A stretch of 64,000 nucleotides of DNA, taken from contig VJWM01000284.1 in assembly GCA_010909165.1 (NCBI GenBank), positions 1 through 64,000 on the forward strand, written 5' to 3'. The notes under the pieces are model-generated. The model was not told the DNA's origin. It ran no database searches and saw nothing but the letters and a program-made list of their open reading frames with translations. The position numbers and the translations under genes were made by a program. The DNA is from Anthoceros angustus. Its lineage: Eukaryota > Streptophyta > Anthocerotopsida > Anthocerotales > Anthocerotaceae. Every line of letters starts with the position of its first letter. Within the stretch, counting starts at the first letter, position 1. This document shows positions 23,811-35,822 of this stretch, in pieces.

Positions 23811-24591
23811 ATGTATTTTAAGTTAAAATACGAAGTGGTTGACATTATTGGCATGGGTGCATGCGCCATGGTTTATAAATGCATTCATAAATGCACAAGG
23901 CGAGTATGCATGTAAAGTGATAAAAAGATGTCGAAAAAATTATCTACTATGTCAAGAAGTAGACAACCTATTAGCCCTTCCCAAATGCGCTAATATTCTG
24001 GAAACAAAACGTGTCTATGAAGGTGACACCCAAATATTTATTGTGATGGAATATTTTAAATGTGGAAGTCTACATGACTATTTGCAAGAACGAGGACCTT
24101 GCAATGAGAAACAAGCAAAGTGTGTGATGCGCAACATTATGGAAGCTATTGCATTTTGTCACAAGAATAATATGATTCATCGTGATATAAAAGCACATAA
24201 TATTATGCTTCTAAAGCATGGACAAATAAAATTAATAGATTTTGGCATCGCAGTTTCTCGTTTCGAAAATGGAAGAAAAAAAATTTACACGGGGTCGACA
24301 GGATGTGGGGTACTCGACCATATATAGCTCCAGAAATAGTAGCTAAGTCAAACTATGGAGCTAAAGTTGATGTATGGAGTGCAGGCGTCACTTTTTATGA
24401 GTTATTGTTCGGAACTCCTTATTATAAAAACAATATTTGCGTGATATTATGCAAACCGAAACAAACTTGGAGTTTACAAATGATATCTCACAAGATTTCT
24501 GGGCAGCGTTTATTACTGGATGTTACACCCTAATAGCAACCGGAGACCAAATGCTCAACAAGTTTTGGAACATCCATGGTTTACGATATAA
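23811..24591 (+). pseudogene. small single-domain Ser/Thr protein kinase, frameshifted
   Basis: The interval runs from an ATG (YEVVDIIGMGACAMVYKC glycine loop) to a stop after LEHPWFT, so it spans a whole kinase domain of about 259 codons without introns. Visible motifs: CKVIKR (catalytic Lys), VMEYFKCGSLHDYL, HRDIKAHNIML, LIDFGIA, PYIAPEIV, VDVWSAGVTFYELLFG and HPNSNRRPNAQQVLEHPW. Four single-step frame changes (about 23901, 24307-24312, 24431-24439 and 24520) prevent translation. Size and architecture resemble minimal CAMK/CDPK-type kinases such as PEP carboxylase kinase. Codon use is strongly A/T-ending, unlike every other gene in the window, which suggests a different origin or long decay. 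Confidence 0.8.
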
Positions 24592-27467
24592 TGGTATAGA
24601 TTTTATACCCTACCAAATTATATTATCGTACATCCATAATGTTTATATTTAGGAGTCTTCTTATGCACTCAAAGGCACGAAGAGGACCTATATCCCTAAA
24701 TGCTCATTGTGTTGGGAGAATTTTTTCTAATTAATTAATAAATATATTTTAATTCATTATGTCTCGATTCTCTCACAAATCGTAGAACTAGTAGCTCACG
24801 TTCTTCTAGTCGTGAACTAGAGAGAAAATTATTTTGCTTTGAAGCGAATTAAACCGACTTGTATAATAGGCTTGCAAATCGATACTCGATGGCCATTAAT
24901 GTTGGCTCGTATGATCGGAGTGCCATATCATAATTCATAGGGACAGGATAGACGGAGAACTAGAAGCACAAAACTCCACGCGGCTTTTGGTGATAAGAAG
25001 AAGAAGAAGAATTCTATCAAGATCGCACTTGCCTTCTCATATGCGCAGTTCACGCTAATACAAACCCTAATCGATCTGCAGGTTCTCATCTACCGCATGG
25101 TTCCTAGTTTTATAAACCCTAATCAGTACGGTTCTCATCTCGCATGGTTCTTGGTATTGCAAACCCTAATCAAGATCGCACGATTCTCATATGTGCATGG
25201 TTCCGTGTTTTGCACCCATTTGGAAGTTATCTCCATAAGTAGAGAAAGGAAGGAAAGAACATGGTTCTCATCGTACGCATTGTTCTGGTTTTCGCCGCTA
25301 GTTCAAAGCTATCTCCATAAGTAGAAAAGGAGGCAAAACATTTGGTGTGCACCCATCCGGACGTGTCATGCATGGCGGTGTTGTTAGTTAGTATATTATT
25401 AATTAATTATTCAATAAATAATAATTATATCTTTTTCCTCTAAGAATTGCTTTATCCTTCCCTTTGTGCTTCACAATGTCAATACTCCACGGTGCTAGGC
25501 TATCCGTTCTGTCTGGTCTTAACTCTAGATGCTCGCCATAATATTACACGCCTCCGTGCGGTATAGCCATAGCACTTCAAATGTGCTCTTGTCTCCTCCA
25601 AATGAGAAAGAGCACTTTCTAGCCTTGCATTGGACTCCACATCCAAACATTTGTCATCCAAGATGTTAATTGTTGCATTGCTACTGGTTCTTCCAAAACC
25701 TCTTGTTGATCCGGGTGCGAACTATCGCAAGAGCCTTCTCCACGCCAATGGTTGCCGGGTCTACGAGTCGCTCAACAAACAATTTGGTGTAAGCCACCTG
25801 GTCCATCTTCTCAGAATTGCGATGCATCCTTCAACATGTCTTGTTGCTCTAGCGTGCCCCACAATTGCATAATCACCTTCCGCACATGCGTCGAGCTACG
25901 ATGGTCCACATTTGTCGTGTTGTGCGGTGGCGTGTTTATGCGACACGCCATCGCACGCGACGGTGCACGTGACCATTTGTCGGCGCTTCACCGCAGAGTT
26001 TCGATGTGGATTGGGCTATCTACCATCGATAGAGAACACCTTGAAACTCATGCATCTCTACTTATATATACCTTATTGACAGCCGATGCCCCTGACCTCC
26101 TTGCGCAACGAGGCCTCCACGGGAGCATCGGCCACAACGGAGAGAATGGGGACATCAATCGCATTGGCAACAGTGGGGTAGGGACATCCACCGTGCTCTC
26201 GAGGCGAGCATATAGGAACGGGGATCCCACGGTTAGGAACGGCACATGCTTAGGCGCACACGGTTGACAAGGGATGGATGTACCCGAGGAGGTTGTCCTC
26301 ATGATGATGTGGCCATATAGGCCTTGCCTGCTGCCTTGATGGCCATCGGGCATTGGTGGGAAAGCATATCATAAGGTGCCTTTACCTCAAAAGGAATATC
26401 TAATGCGCTTTGGACTTGTGAGCATGTTATGCTTAATGCATGTTATCGGTCTTGGTGTCCCGGTCCAAATTGAAACGGTGTTGCGCAGCAAAAATAGAGC
26501 GGATTATTTCGAAATAAAATAAATATTTTTTAGCATGAAAATCCATATTTCAGTTTCCATAACAAAGGAAATTTACGGTTCGTGGAACAGATTCCGAAAA
26601 CCAACAGGCTTGGCCAGTGATGGATCGGCCACGGCCCCAGTAATGCCAAACAGACCTCGCAAAGGAGGGCCCGTGCCGTAGGGACTTCGTTTTCCGCAGT
26701 CGCTAGGTCCCTCGGGATACTGTGGCACCCAAGACCCGAACGAGCGTAGAAAAGAATGAAAAGAATATTAGGTACAGGAAAAACAAGATTTGCCAGTCAG
26801 TGCGCAAAGTGGCATGCATCGCAGTGTGCTACTAGGTAGGTAGTTACTCAAGCAATTAGACTAGGTAGTTCTTTATTCAACTTAACCAAAACACTTGGCG
26901 GGTTTGGTTGTCAGCACATAGCATCCCGCCGGGCCCAAGGAGTTACCGTTCCGCAGAATGGTCACTGTAAGATAGATGGGCACAGTCTTGCAACCGGATC
27001 CGTTGTGGCCGCAACAAATTGGTACGTTTTGGGTGGTTCGACCAGCAGCTCCTCACGTCACTTTAGGGAGTCATGTGCCGACAAACAACCAAACCTTGAG
27101 GTGCAGCAACGTAAGAGACCCAGCAATTCCGGGAAAGCGTGTGACTGGGGAACGATTTTCCAGCGATGGTCGTCGCCAGGAGCAGGAGTTGTTGTGGCGA
27201 AATTTTTTCTGGACCCTTCCATGTGGTGGGATAACAGACGAGATAAGAAGAGCTCCCGTTCGCCTGACTTTAGGCGTAAGAGGACTGGCGAGGTCCTCTG
27301 GCTTGACAACATTTCCAGGCCAGCTTGGGTGGATGAGCAGCTCGTATTTTGGATTTGCAAATGGGTCACGGTGCGTCTCCTTGCAAGTCGAGCGTTTTGG
27401 ATAAGCCTGAGCTTGGCAGGCGTGCTGGATCGGAAATGGGGGTAGCGGCTCTAAATGTGAGCACGTT
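24592..27467. other. AT-rich to mixed intergenic DNA, no recognised gene
   Basis: No recognisable protein is found. Open stretches at 25752-26267 and 26976-27445 lack domains and may be chance. A degenerate repeat of about 50 bp carrying AAACCCTAA boxes lies at 25030-25215 (listed separately). Composition returns to about 50% GC by 26 kb. Confidence 0.4.
25030..25215 (+). repeat. degenerate ~50-bp repeats with telo-box motif AAACCCTAA
   Basis: AAACCCTAA occurs at 25062, 25114 and 25161, each in a unit that also carries GGTTCTCAT and GCATGGTTC phrases. The motif equals the plant telo-box found in promoters of translation genes and in interstitial telomeric repeats. The repeat is too degenerate to be a telomere. 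Confidence 0.6.
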
Positions 27468-29251
27468 ATGTCGGCAGGGAAGCTTACTGAGGCCGTTGCA
27501 TTCCTGGAATATCTTGCGCAGACAGACTGTCCTATTTCTCAGTCTCTATTTTACACAGTGCTAAAGCTGTGTTCAGCTAAGAAGGATCTGGCTGTGGGGC
27601 GACGAGTTCATGATCTCGTTGTAAAACTTGGGTTTGAGTCAAATACATACTTGGGGAACCATATCTTGCGCATGTATGCATGTGCAGGTAGGGTGGAAGA
27701 GGCCATGGATGTGTTCACCAGGGTGCACAAACCAGATGCCTTCATGTGGTCCTCCATAATCTCTGCATATTCTAAACATGGGAAACCGAATGAGGCCATA
27801 CAACTGTACCATGAGATGCGTAGGTCAGGTGTGAAGGCGGATGCTCACGTCTTTGTAGCTGCCATTCAAGCTTGTGCGTTTGCCTCCGACATGGAATCTG
27901 GCAGAAAAGTGCACTCTGATGTGATGCACAGTGGTGTTCCTCCTGACTTGTTTGTTGGCAACTCCTGGTGCACATGTATGCAAAATGTGGGGCAGTGGAA
28001 GATGCACGTTGGGTTTTGACAGCTTGGCTAGAAAGGATGTGGTGACATGGAATGCCTTGATTGCTGGGTATGCAGATCATGGGTTCAGTCAAGAGGCGCT
28101 TGTCCTGTATGGACGAATGGAGCAGGAGGGCCTGATTGTGGCTGACCATGTCACTTTTGCTTCCCTTCTGAAGGCTTGCGCAAGTGCTGGTGCCTTACAG
28201 AATGGCAGGCAGCTGCACTCGCAGATTGTGGAAAGAGGACAGCTGGATAACATATTGTTGGGTACCTGCCTGATAGACATGTATGCTAAATGTGGTGAAC
28301 TGGAAGATGCACGCCAGGTTTTGACAGCTTGGCCACAAAGGATGTGGTGACATGGACGGCCCTGATTGCTGGGTGTGGTACTTGTGATGAAGGTCACAAC
28401 GCTATAGCTTGTTTTGGGAGATGTTAGTTGCTGGTGTTCAGCCCAATGAAGCTACATTTACGAACCTTTTAGTAGCATGCAGTCATGATGGGCTGGTGAA
28501 TGAAGGCTGTAAGCACTTTGATTCCATGGTTGAACAGCATGGCATCAAACCTACTATTGAGCATTACAATTGCATGATTGACCTTCTTGGACGTGCAGGT
28601 CATCTAGATGAGGCAGAAAACATGCTATTGTCATGTGAGAGCCAAAGCAATGTTGTAGGGTTGATATCGTTGCTGAATGCCTGCAAAAGTCATGGGGATA
28701 TAGAGAGGGCGACACTGTGTTTTCAAAGTCTTGTTAGATTGGACCCTCAGCAGGCGTCCGCATATGTGCTCATGGCCAATGTCTATGCAGATGCAGGTAG
28801 GTGGACCGATGTAGAGGATTGAAGCGCAGAGAATGGTAGCAGGAGCTAGCAAGAAACCTGCTGTGGCGGACATTGAGGTGAACAGGCAGGTACATACATT
28901 TGTGGTGGGTGAAAGTAGAGATGATCCTTCACTCAAGGTGGAGAGCATGAATGTACGTCTGAAGGAAGAAGGGGCCACGTACCACAGACAAAGTTGGTGC
29001 TGAAGCCACTTTCGGAGAAGGAAAAGGAAGATGTGCTTTGCGGTCATGCAGAGAAGCTAGCTCTGGCGTTTGGTCTCTTGAACACTCCGAGTGGCACCCT
29101 CTGTTGGTAACAAAGAATCTACGCATGTGCAGTGACTGCCACAGTTCTACCGAGATCTTGTCCAGGGTTGAAAAGAGAGATTGTCGTAAGGGATGGGTAT
29201 CGTGTGCATCGATTTGAAGCTGGTTGTTGCAGTTGTAAGGGCCGACCATGA
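27468..29251 (+). pseudogene. PPR-DYW editing factor, frameshifted, GRP-terminal DYW variant (array gene 1)
   Basis: A PLS-type pentatricopeptide protein. It opens MSAGKLTEAVAFLEYL, then repeats such as NHILRMYACAGRVEEAMDVF, DAFMWSSIISAYSKHGKPNEAI and LIDMYAKCGELEDA. Then comes the E region (HYNCMIDLLGRAGHLDEAE, SAYVLMANVYADAGRW). The DYW deaminase follows, with CGHAEKLALAFGL (HxE) and CSDCHSSTE (CxxC). The terminus is CCSCKGRP, where most plants have CSCGDYW. Family role: site-specific organellar RNA editing. Frame breaks occur at about 27962 and 28012, at 28318 (TTTT instead of TTTTT before GAC), at 28815 (two bases missing) and within the DYW domain near 29096. Several fall in mono- or dinucleotide runs, so the gene may be intact in reality. 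Confidence 0.85.
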
Positions 29252-32200
29252 GAATGAAGAGAATCTCACCAGTGCTCAGCGTTCTGGGGGCAAAGGAAGC
29301 TTATGGAGGCTGTTGGAGCCCTGGAATGTGTTGGGCAGGCAAAGCCTCCTATCTCTCCGTCTCTGTTTTATACTGTGCTACAACTGTCTCCAGCTAAAAG
29401 GATCTGGTTGTGGGGACGAATTCATAATCTCACAGACAAACGTGGGTACGAGTCAAATGCACACTTGAGCATCCACGGCCTTGTAACCTACCTTGCGCAT
29501 GTATGTATGTGCAGGTAGGTTACAAGGCCGGATGTGCTCAACAGTCTAGGCAAACTAGATGCCTTCATGTGGTCTTCATAATCTCCGCGTACTAACCATG
29601 GGAAACCGAATGAGGCCATGGAACTGTACCATGAGATGTATAGTTCAGGGTGAAGGCAGATGCCCACGTCTTTGTGGCCGCTATTTTAGCTTGTGCATTT
29701 GCCTGCTGACTTGGAATCTGGCAGAGAAGTGCACTGTGATGTGCTGCAAAGTGGCACTCCTCCTGGCTTGTTTCTTGGGAACTGCCTGGTGCACATGTAT
29801 GCAAAATGTGGGGCATAGGAAGATGCACGCTGGGCTTTGCTGTGCATACCAGCAATCAGGGCTGCCCACGGCACCACGTCATTCTGGCCAAGCTGTGAAA
29901 GGGTTTGGTCATTAGGTACGTGTTTTCTTTGGACAAAGTGAGCCGGAGGGCCTCGTTGTCGCTGATCATGTTACTTTTTCTTGCCTTCTGAAGGCCTTTG
30001 CAAGCGCAGGTGCCTTGCAGAAGGGCAGGAGTTGCATTATACTGCTGGCAACTGTCTAGTGGACATGTATACAAAATGTGGCAAACTGACAGATGGACGG
30101 CGGGTTTTCAACAGCTTGGGCACTAAAGGATGTGGTGACATGGAATTCCCTGATTGATTGCTGGGTATGCGCAGCAAGGGCTGAGTCAAGCCGCGCTTGT
30201 CCTGTATGGACAAATGGAGCAGGAGGGCCTGATTGTGGCTGACCATGTCACTTTTGCTTCCCTTCTGAAGGCTTGCGCAAGTGCTGGTGCCTTACAGAAT
30301 GGCAGGCAGCTGCACTCGCAGATTGTGGAAAGAGGACAGCTGGATAACATATTGTTGGGTACCTGCCTGATAGACATGTATGCTAAATGTGGTGAACTGG
30401 AAGATGCACGCCGGGTTTTGACAGCTTGGCCACAAAGGATGTGGTGACATGGACGGCCCTGATTGCTGGGTGTGGTACTTGTGATGAAGGTCACAACGCT
30501 ATAGCTTGTTTTGGGAGATGTTAGTTGCTGGTGTTCAGCCCAATGAAGCTACATTTACGAACCTTTTAGTAGCATGCAGTCATGATGGGCTGGTGAATGA
30601 AGGCTGTAAGCACTTCGATTCCATGGTTGAACAGCATGGCATCAAACCTACTATTGAGCATTACAATTGCATGATTGACCTTCTTGGACGTGCAGGTCAT
30701 CTAGATGAGGCAGAAAACATGCTATTGTCATGTGAGAGCCAAAGCAATGTTGTAGGGTTGATATCGTTGCTGAATGCCTGCAAAAGTCATGGGGATATAG
30801 AGAGGGCGACACTGTGTTTTCAAAGTCTTGTTAGATTGGACCCTCAGCAGGCGTCCGCATATGTGCTCATGGCCAATGTCTATGCAGATGCAGGTAGGTG
30901 GACCGATGTAGAGAGGATTGAAGCGCAGAGAATGGTAGCAGGAGCTAGCAAGAAACCTGCTGTGGCGGACATTGAGGTGAACAGGCAGGTACATACATTT
31001 GTGGTGGGTGAAAGTAGAGATGATCCTTCACTCAAGGTGGAGAGCATGAATGTACGTCTGAAGGAAGAAGGGGCCACGTACCACAGACAAAGTTGGTGCT
31101 GAAGCCACTTTCGGAGAAGGAAAAGGAAGATGTGCTTTGCGGTCATGCAGAGAAGCTAGCTCTGGCGTTTGGTCTCTTGAACACTCCAGTGGCACCCCTC
31201 TGTTGGTAACAAAGAATCTACGCATGTGCAGTGACTGCCACAGTTCTACCGAGATCTTGTCCAGGGTTGAAAAGAGAGAGATTGTCGTAAGGGATGGGTA
31301 TCGTGTGCATCGATTTGAAGCTGGTTGTTGCAGTTGTAAGGGCCGACCATGAGAATGAAGAGAATCTCACCAGTGCTCAGCGTTCTGGGGGCAAAGGAAG
31401 CTTATGGAGGCTGTTGGAGCCCTGGAATGTGTTGGGCAGGCAAAGCCTCCTATCTCTCCGTCTCTGTTTTATACTGTGCTACAACTGTCTCCAGCTAAAA
31501 GGATCTGGTTGTGGGGACGAATTCATAATCTCACAGACAAACGTGGGTACGAGTCAAATCGCACACTTGAGCATCCACGGCCTTGTAACCTACCTTGCGC
31601 GCATGTATGTGCAGGTAGGTTACAAGGCCGTGATGCTCAACAGTCTAGGCAAACTAGATGCCTTCATGTGGTCTTCATAATCTCCGCGTACTAACCATGG
31701 GAAACCGAATGAGGCCATGGAACTGTACCATGAGATGTATAGTTCAGGGTGAAGGCAGATGCCCACGTCTTTGTGGCCGCTATTTTAGCTTGTGCATTTG
31801 CCTGCTGACTTGGAATCTGGCAGAGAAGTGCACTGTGATGTGCTGCAAAGTGGCACTCCTCCTGGCTTGTTTCTTGGGAACTGCCTGGTGCACATGTATG
31901 CAAAATGTGGGGCATAGGAAGATGCACGCTGGGCTTTGCTGTGCATACCAGCAATCAGGGCTGCCCACGGCACCACGTCATTCTGGCCAAGCTGTGAAAG
32001 GGTTTGGTCATTAGGTACGTGTTTTCTTTGGACAAAGTGAGCCGGAGGGCCTCGTTGTCGCTGATCATGTTACTTTTTCTTGCCTTCTGAAGGCCTTTGC
32101 AAGCGCAGGTGCCTTGCAGAAGGGCAGGAGTTACATTATACTGCTGGCAACTGTCTAGTGGACATGTATACAAAATGTGGCAAACTGACAGATGGACGGC

Positions 32201-32300
32201 GGGTTTTCAACAGCTTGGGCACTAAAGGATGTGGTGACATGGAATTCCCTGATTGATTGCTGGGTATGCGCAGCAAGGGCTGAGTCAAGCCGCGCTTGTC
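28100..32300 (+). repeat. 2.1-kb tandem duplication of PPR gene segment
   Basis: The segment 28.1-30.2 kb (3' half of one PPR gene, its DYW domain, and the 5' half of the next gene) recurs at 30.2-32.3 kb with an offset of 2097-2099 bases. Copies differ by few substitutions and by run-length indels. Both breakpoints lie inside the same PPR sequence (GTCAAG..GCGCTTGTCCTGT), as expected from unequal recombination between repeats of neighbouring PPR genes. Confidence 0.9.
29303..31352 (+). pseudogene. PPR-DYW array gene 2 (degenerate N-terminus, GRP-terminal DYW)
   Basis: Starts with a decayed copy of the gene 1 N-terminus (SPSLFYTVLQLSPAK in place of SQSLFYTVLKLCSAK). It passes through broken PPR motifs at 29559-30150. 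From about 30190 on it is nearly identical to gene 1: PPR motifs, E region and a DYW domain ending CCSCKGRP (stop 31350-31352). In this copy the E region (ERIEAQRM) and the last 65 residues of the DYW domain are open, while a one-base difference near 31188 breaks the DYW middle. Gene 1 and gene 2 carry different, complementary indels. Confidence 0.8.
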
Positions 32301-33428
32301 CTGTCTGGAAAAGTGGAGCAGGCGGGCCTGATCGAGGCTGACGAGGTTACTTTTGCTTGCTTTAAGAAGGCCTGTGCAAGCGCAGATGCCTTCCAGAAGG
32401 ACAGGCAGTGGCACTCTCTGATTGAGGAAAGAGGACAGCCAGTTAGCATACTGTTGGGCACGTGCCTGGTGGACATGTTCGCAAAATGTGGCAAACAAGA
32501 GACGGTTGTCTAGTTTTTGACAGCTTGGCCACAAAGGAGGTGGTTACATGGAATGCTCTGATTGCTGGATATGCACAGCAGGACTTGGGCGAGAGTTGAT
32601 TGCTCTGTCTAGGCAAATGGAGCAAGAGGGCCTCGTTGTGGCTGACCACGTTACTTTTGGTTGCCTTCTGAAGCCCTGTGCAAGTGTGGTGTCCCTAGAG
32701 AAGGGCAGGCAGTTGCACTCTCAGATTGTGGAAACAGGATAGCTAAATAATATACTGCTGGGCAACTGTGTGGTGGATTAAAAGATGCACGCCGAGTTTT
32801 TGACAGTTTGGCCACCAAGGATGTGGTGACAACAAGACGATTTTGCTCTCTATGGACAAAAGGAACAGGAGGGCCTGATTGTAGTTCACCATGTTACTTT
32901 TGCTTGCCTTGTCAAGACCTGTGCAAGTGCTGGTGCCTTACGGAAGGGCAGGCGGCACTCACAGATTGTGGAAAGGGACAGCTGAATATAATACTTCTGG
33001 GAACCTTCCCGGTAGACATGTATGCAAAATGTGGCGAAGTGGAAGATGCACAGCGGGTTTTTGATAGCGTGGCCAAAAGGCTGTGGTGACATGGATGGCC
33101 CTGATAGCTGAATATGGTACTTATGATGAAGGTCACCATGCACTAGCTTGAGGAGATGTTAGTTGCTGCTGTCCAGCCTGCTGATCCTACTGTTACTTGC
33201 CTTGTAGTAGCTTGCAGTCATTCGAGACGGTTGAATGATGTTCGCGACTCGCAATCACTTCAATTCCATGTTTGAACAGCATGACATGCCACCTGCTAGT
33301 GAGCACTACAAGTGCATGGTTGATTTCCTTGGGCGTGCAGGCTATCTAGATGAGGCAGAAAACACGCTATTATCATGTAAGGGTCAACGCAATGTTGTGG
33401 GGTTGGCATCTTGGGCGCTTTCGTGATT
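31404..33428 (+). pseudogene. PPR array gene 3, strongly decayed, no DYW
   Basis: Begins like gene 2 (second copy of the repeat unit to about 32300). It then continues with more diverged PPR motifs: LLGTCLVDMFAKCGKQE, TFGCLLKPCASVVSLEKGRQLHSQIVE, FPVDMYAKCGEVEDAQRVFDSV and HYKCMVDFLGRAGYLDEAENTLLSC. Many stops and frameshifts interrupt it. The E region is reached near 33420 but no DYW domain follows. A relic. Confidence 0.75.
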
Positions 33429-34890
33429 GCAACGCTGCGATCATTCTCTCTAGGTCATTGTATAAATATTTATTATGACGGTGAAGGCGCTTTCAAAAGC
33501 CCATGAAGCACAAATGGGGACGGTGACTTAAGGGCTCCGGTGACTCAAGGGCTTTTGACGACGAAGACAAAATGGCTTACGCAATCACTGTAGGGTGCGA
33601 AAATATAGGGAATGACTATTTTATTCATCTTTCATTTGTCTTTGGATTGGTAAATTGTCCCTTAACGCCCAGCTTACAGCGCTGTTTGTATGTGCGGGAT
33701 CCATAAATGTATATGTTTTTATATAGAAGAAGAAGAAGAATTTTATTTAAGTCCACTAAGGACGGATTTCCGTCATAGGACTTGGTACTTAACAACTTGT
33801 ACCATGGTGTGCCTAAACTACTTGCACCAAGGGCATCCACTCCCTTTAGGCGCCCCATCTAAGTACCTATCTAAGCTCATGATGCTTAATCACAGCGTAC
33901 TTATAAATGTGTGTCCATTTGGCCTAAGCCATTTGGACACACATTAGAACCTACGTGATCAGTTCGCGTCTAGTGGATGTCGAGTTGCGACCTTCCAATC
34001 GGGATTGCGCTTTCGTGATTGCACCATATGTTTGGGCCTCGTTGGCATCTGAATCATCGTAGGTTAGCAAATGGATTTGGGGGAGAGAGCGGAGGGAGCC
34101 GGGGCAGCAGGGAGGGGTAGGGGGTAGGGGGATGGGGGCGAGGGAGGGTTTGGTGGGGGTACTTTGGGCAGTTTGGAGTTTGGGGTTCTGCCTTTTGCGG
34201 GCCATTATATGGCCAGCCTTTCACGGGTTGTGCGCGGGCATGTAGTACATGAGGCGCGCAAGATCGGAGCTCGCCTCTTCTAAGTGACGCTTCCCTTTCC
34301 CCTTTCCTTGCATAGGGTCAGCAAGGGATATGTTTGATGCGAGGGAGGCTGCTTGGTACTGAAAGGATTGGGGGGATTGGGGGGATAAGGGAGTTTTGGG
34401 AGCCGTTTCACCAAAACAGGATGGGGTTTCATCTTGGAAGGTTGACTATCTTTGTTTGTCCAGATAAAGGTTGGCGGGATGCCCGAACGTATGGGGACTC
34501 GAACATGTACGATGGGGTGGGACTCAAACCATGAGCCTCTTTTCAAACATATTCCTAGTTGATTCGTGCTTGTAATGCCTTTGTCACCGTTGATCTAATT
34601 TCCTTGAGTACTTTTGCCAACGGCAGCAGCAAGTACATCCCCAAATGTTCCCATAGCGCGTCGCTGAGTCAATCGCTCCAGTCGCAAAGGCAGGCTACTC
34701 GCAAGGATGCTCGGGCGCTTGAAGAGACAACGCCAGAGAGCGGGATGTCTTAGCGCGAGAGACTGCGAAAACCGCCGCGTGGTTGCTTGAAAGAATGACC
34801 CTGGCTCGGTGTGGCGGCGTCGAGAGTAACCGAAGCGCGGATGGGCGTCCCTTCGCTGCCCGTAACGCTCAGAATCGCCGAGGCGCATAG
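33429..34890. other. intergenic, no recognised gene
   Basis: No domain is seen. It holds an imperfect inverted repeat around 33909-33944 (GTGTCCATTTGG...CCATTTGGACAC) and a 70-bp dispersed repeat at 34398-34467 that recurs at 41488-41557. Confidence 0.4.
34398..34467 (+). repeat. 70-bp dispersed repeat, copy 1
   Basis: The block from GGGAGCCGTTTCACC to the TTTGTTTGTC(C/T)AGA end is about 90% identical to 41488-41557 over 70 bases. Flanks also share a G-rich lead. It looks like part of a short interspersed or MITE-like element. Confidence 0.8.
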
Positions 34891-34958
34891 CTTACTCTAG
34901 CCTTACGCCGCCGCTTACTCTAGCCTTACACCGCCGCTTACTCTAGCCTTACACCGCG
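34891..34958. repeat. 23-bp tandem repeat, three units
   Basis: CTTACTCTAGCCTTAC recurs at 34891, 34914 and 34937, followed by GCCGCCG or ACCGCCG. A second small tandem repeat (29 bp, two units) lies at 35226-35283. No gene is associated. Confidence 0.85.
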
Positions 34959-35390
34959 TACAGCATTCTAGTCTTCGCCAGCGCGAGTCTTTACATCGCG
35001 CCTGCACGGGCGTGAATACCTGCCTATAATGGCCACTGGCAACCCTATGGTCTGATGTGCATGCCCACCTCTCAAGACCGCCCACGTGGCCGGCTCGCCA
35101 AAATACGCTCCCAACTCCCAAGTTACTTTACTTGGCGTACTTATCCCGTCTTACTCCGGAGTGTAGTCCGGACTTACTGATGTACTCAAGGGTGTATCTA
35201 CTCCCGAGTGTCGTCCAGAGTGGCCCGAGTGCGGTTTGGAGCCCCTCGCCTACTCGAGTGCGGTTTGGAGCCCCTCGCCTACTCCGAGTCGGTCAGATCT
35301 CACCTTATTTCTCCCTTTCCGCCTTATTTTCTACTCCACACCTACGAAAAAAACAAAACCTAGCTCATTTCCTACCCAAGGGAAGAGTCC

Positions 35391-35822
35391 GTGGCCCACA
35401 CTCCTCATCCTCAAATCAGCCGTGCTAATGCCCGTCGCCTGGAGTATTATAGAAGAAACCCTCTGAAGGCACAACAGAAGGAAGAATTGCGGTCAGTGCA
35501 GGTAGAAGAGGACGAGAGATTGATAAACCAAATTGATTTCACAGAAAGACCATTTGCACTCGAAAGACTCAGCCTGAAGTTGGACAGTATCGAAGTGCTC
35601 GTGGTTCGCCAATTTGTTCAGACGCAACCTAGACTTGGGCAGATCACTTCCAGTTTGGAATCATTCCAGCCGAGGTCACGATTTAGTAACGCCTCTCAAC
35701 TCGAGCCGCCACCCTGCGCCCACATCACCGCTGCCTTTGCTACTTTATACCTTGATTCTCTTGTGCCCACACGTGAGGGAGCAAGCTCGGAGGCATCGCA
35801 GCGGGCAAACCCCAAGATTTGA
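35391..35822 (+). other. unidentified ORF, 143 codons, possibly retroelement gag-like
   Basis: An open frame with a helical, charged centre (NARRLEYYRRNPLKAQ, then SVQVEEDERLINQID, then RLSLKLDSIEVLVV). I do not recognise the family. Its position directly upstream of a copia element and the lack of introns fit a retroelement gag or a leader protein, but this is a guess. Confidence 0.3.

Noticed and set aside
25752-26267. 171-codon ORF in the AT-rich to mixed region
   Set aside because: No recognisable motif, competing open frame on the other strand, no splice or start context.
35391-35822. Host gene upstream of the copia element
   Set aside because: No homology recognised and no exon-like neighbours; kept only as a low-confidence ORF.
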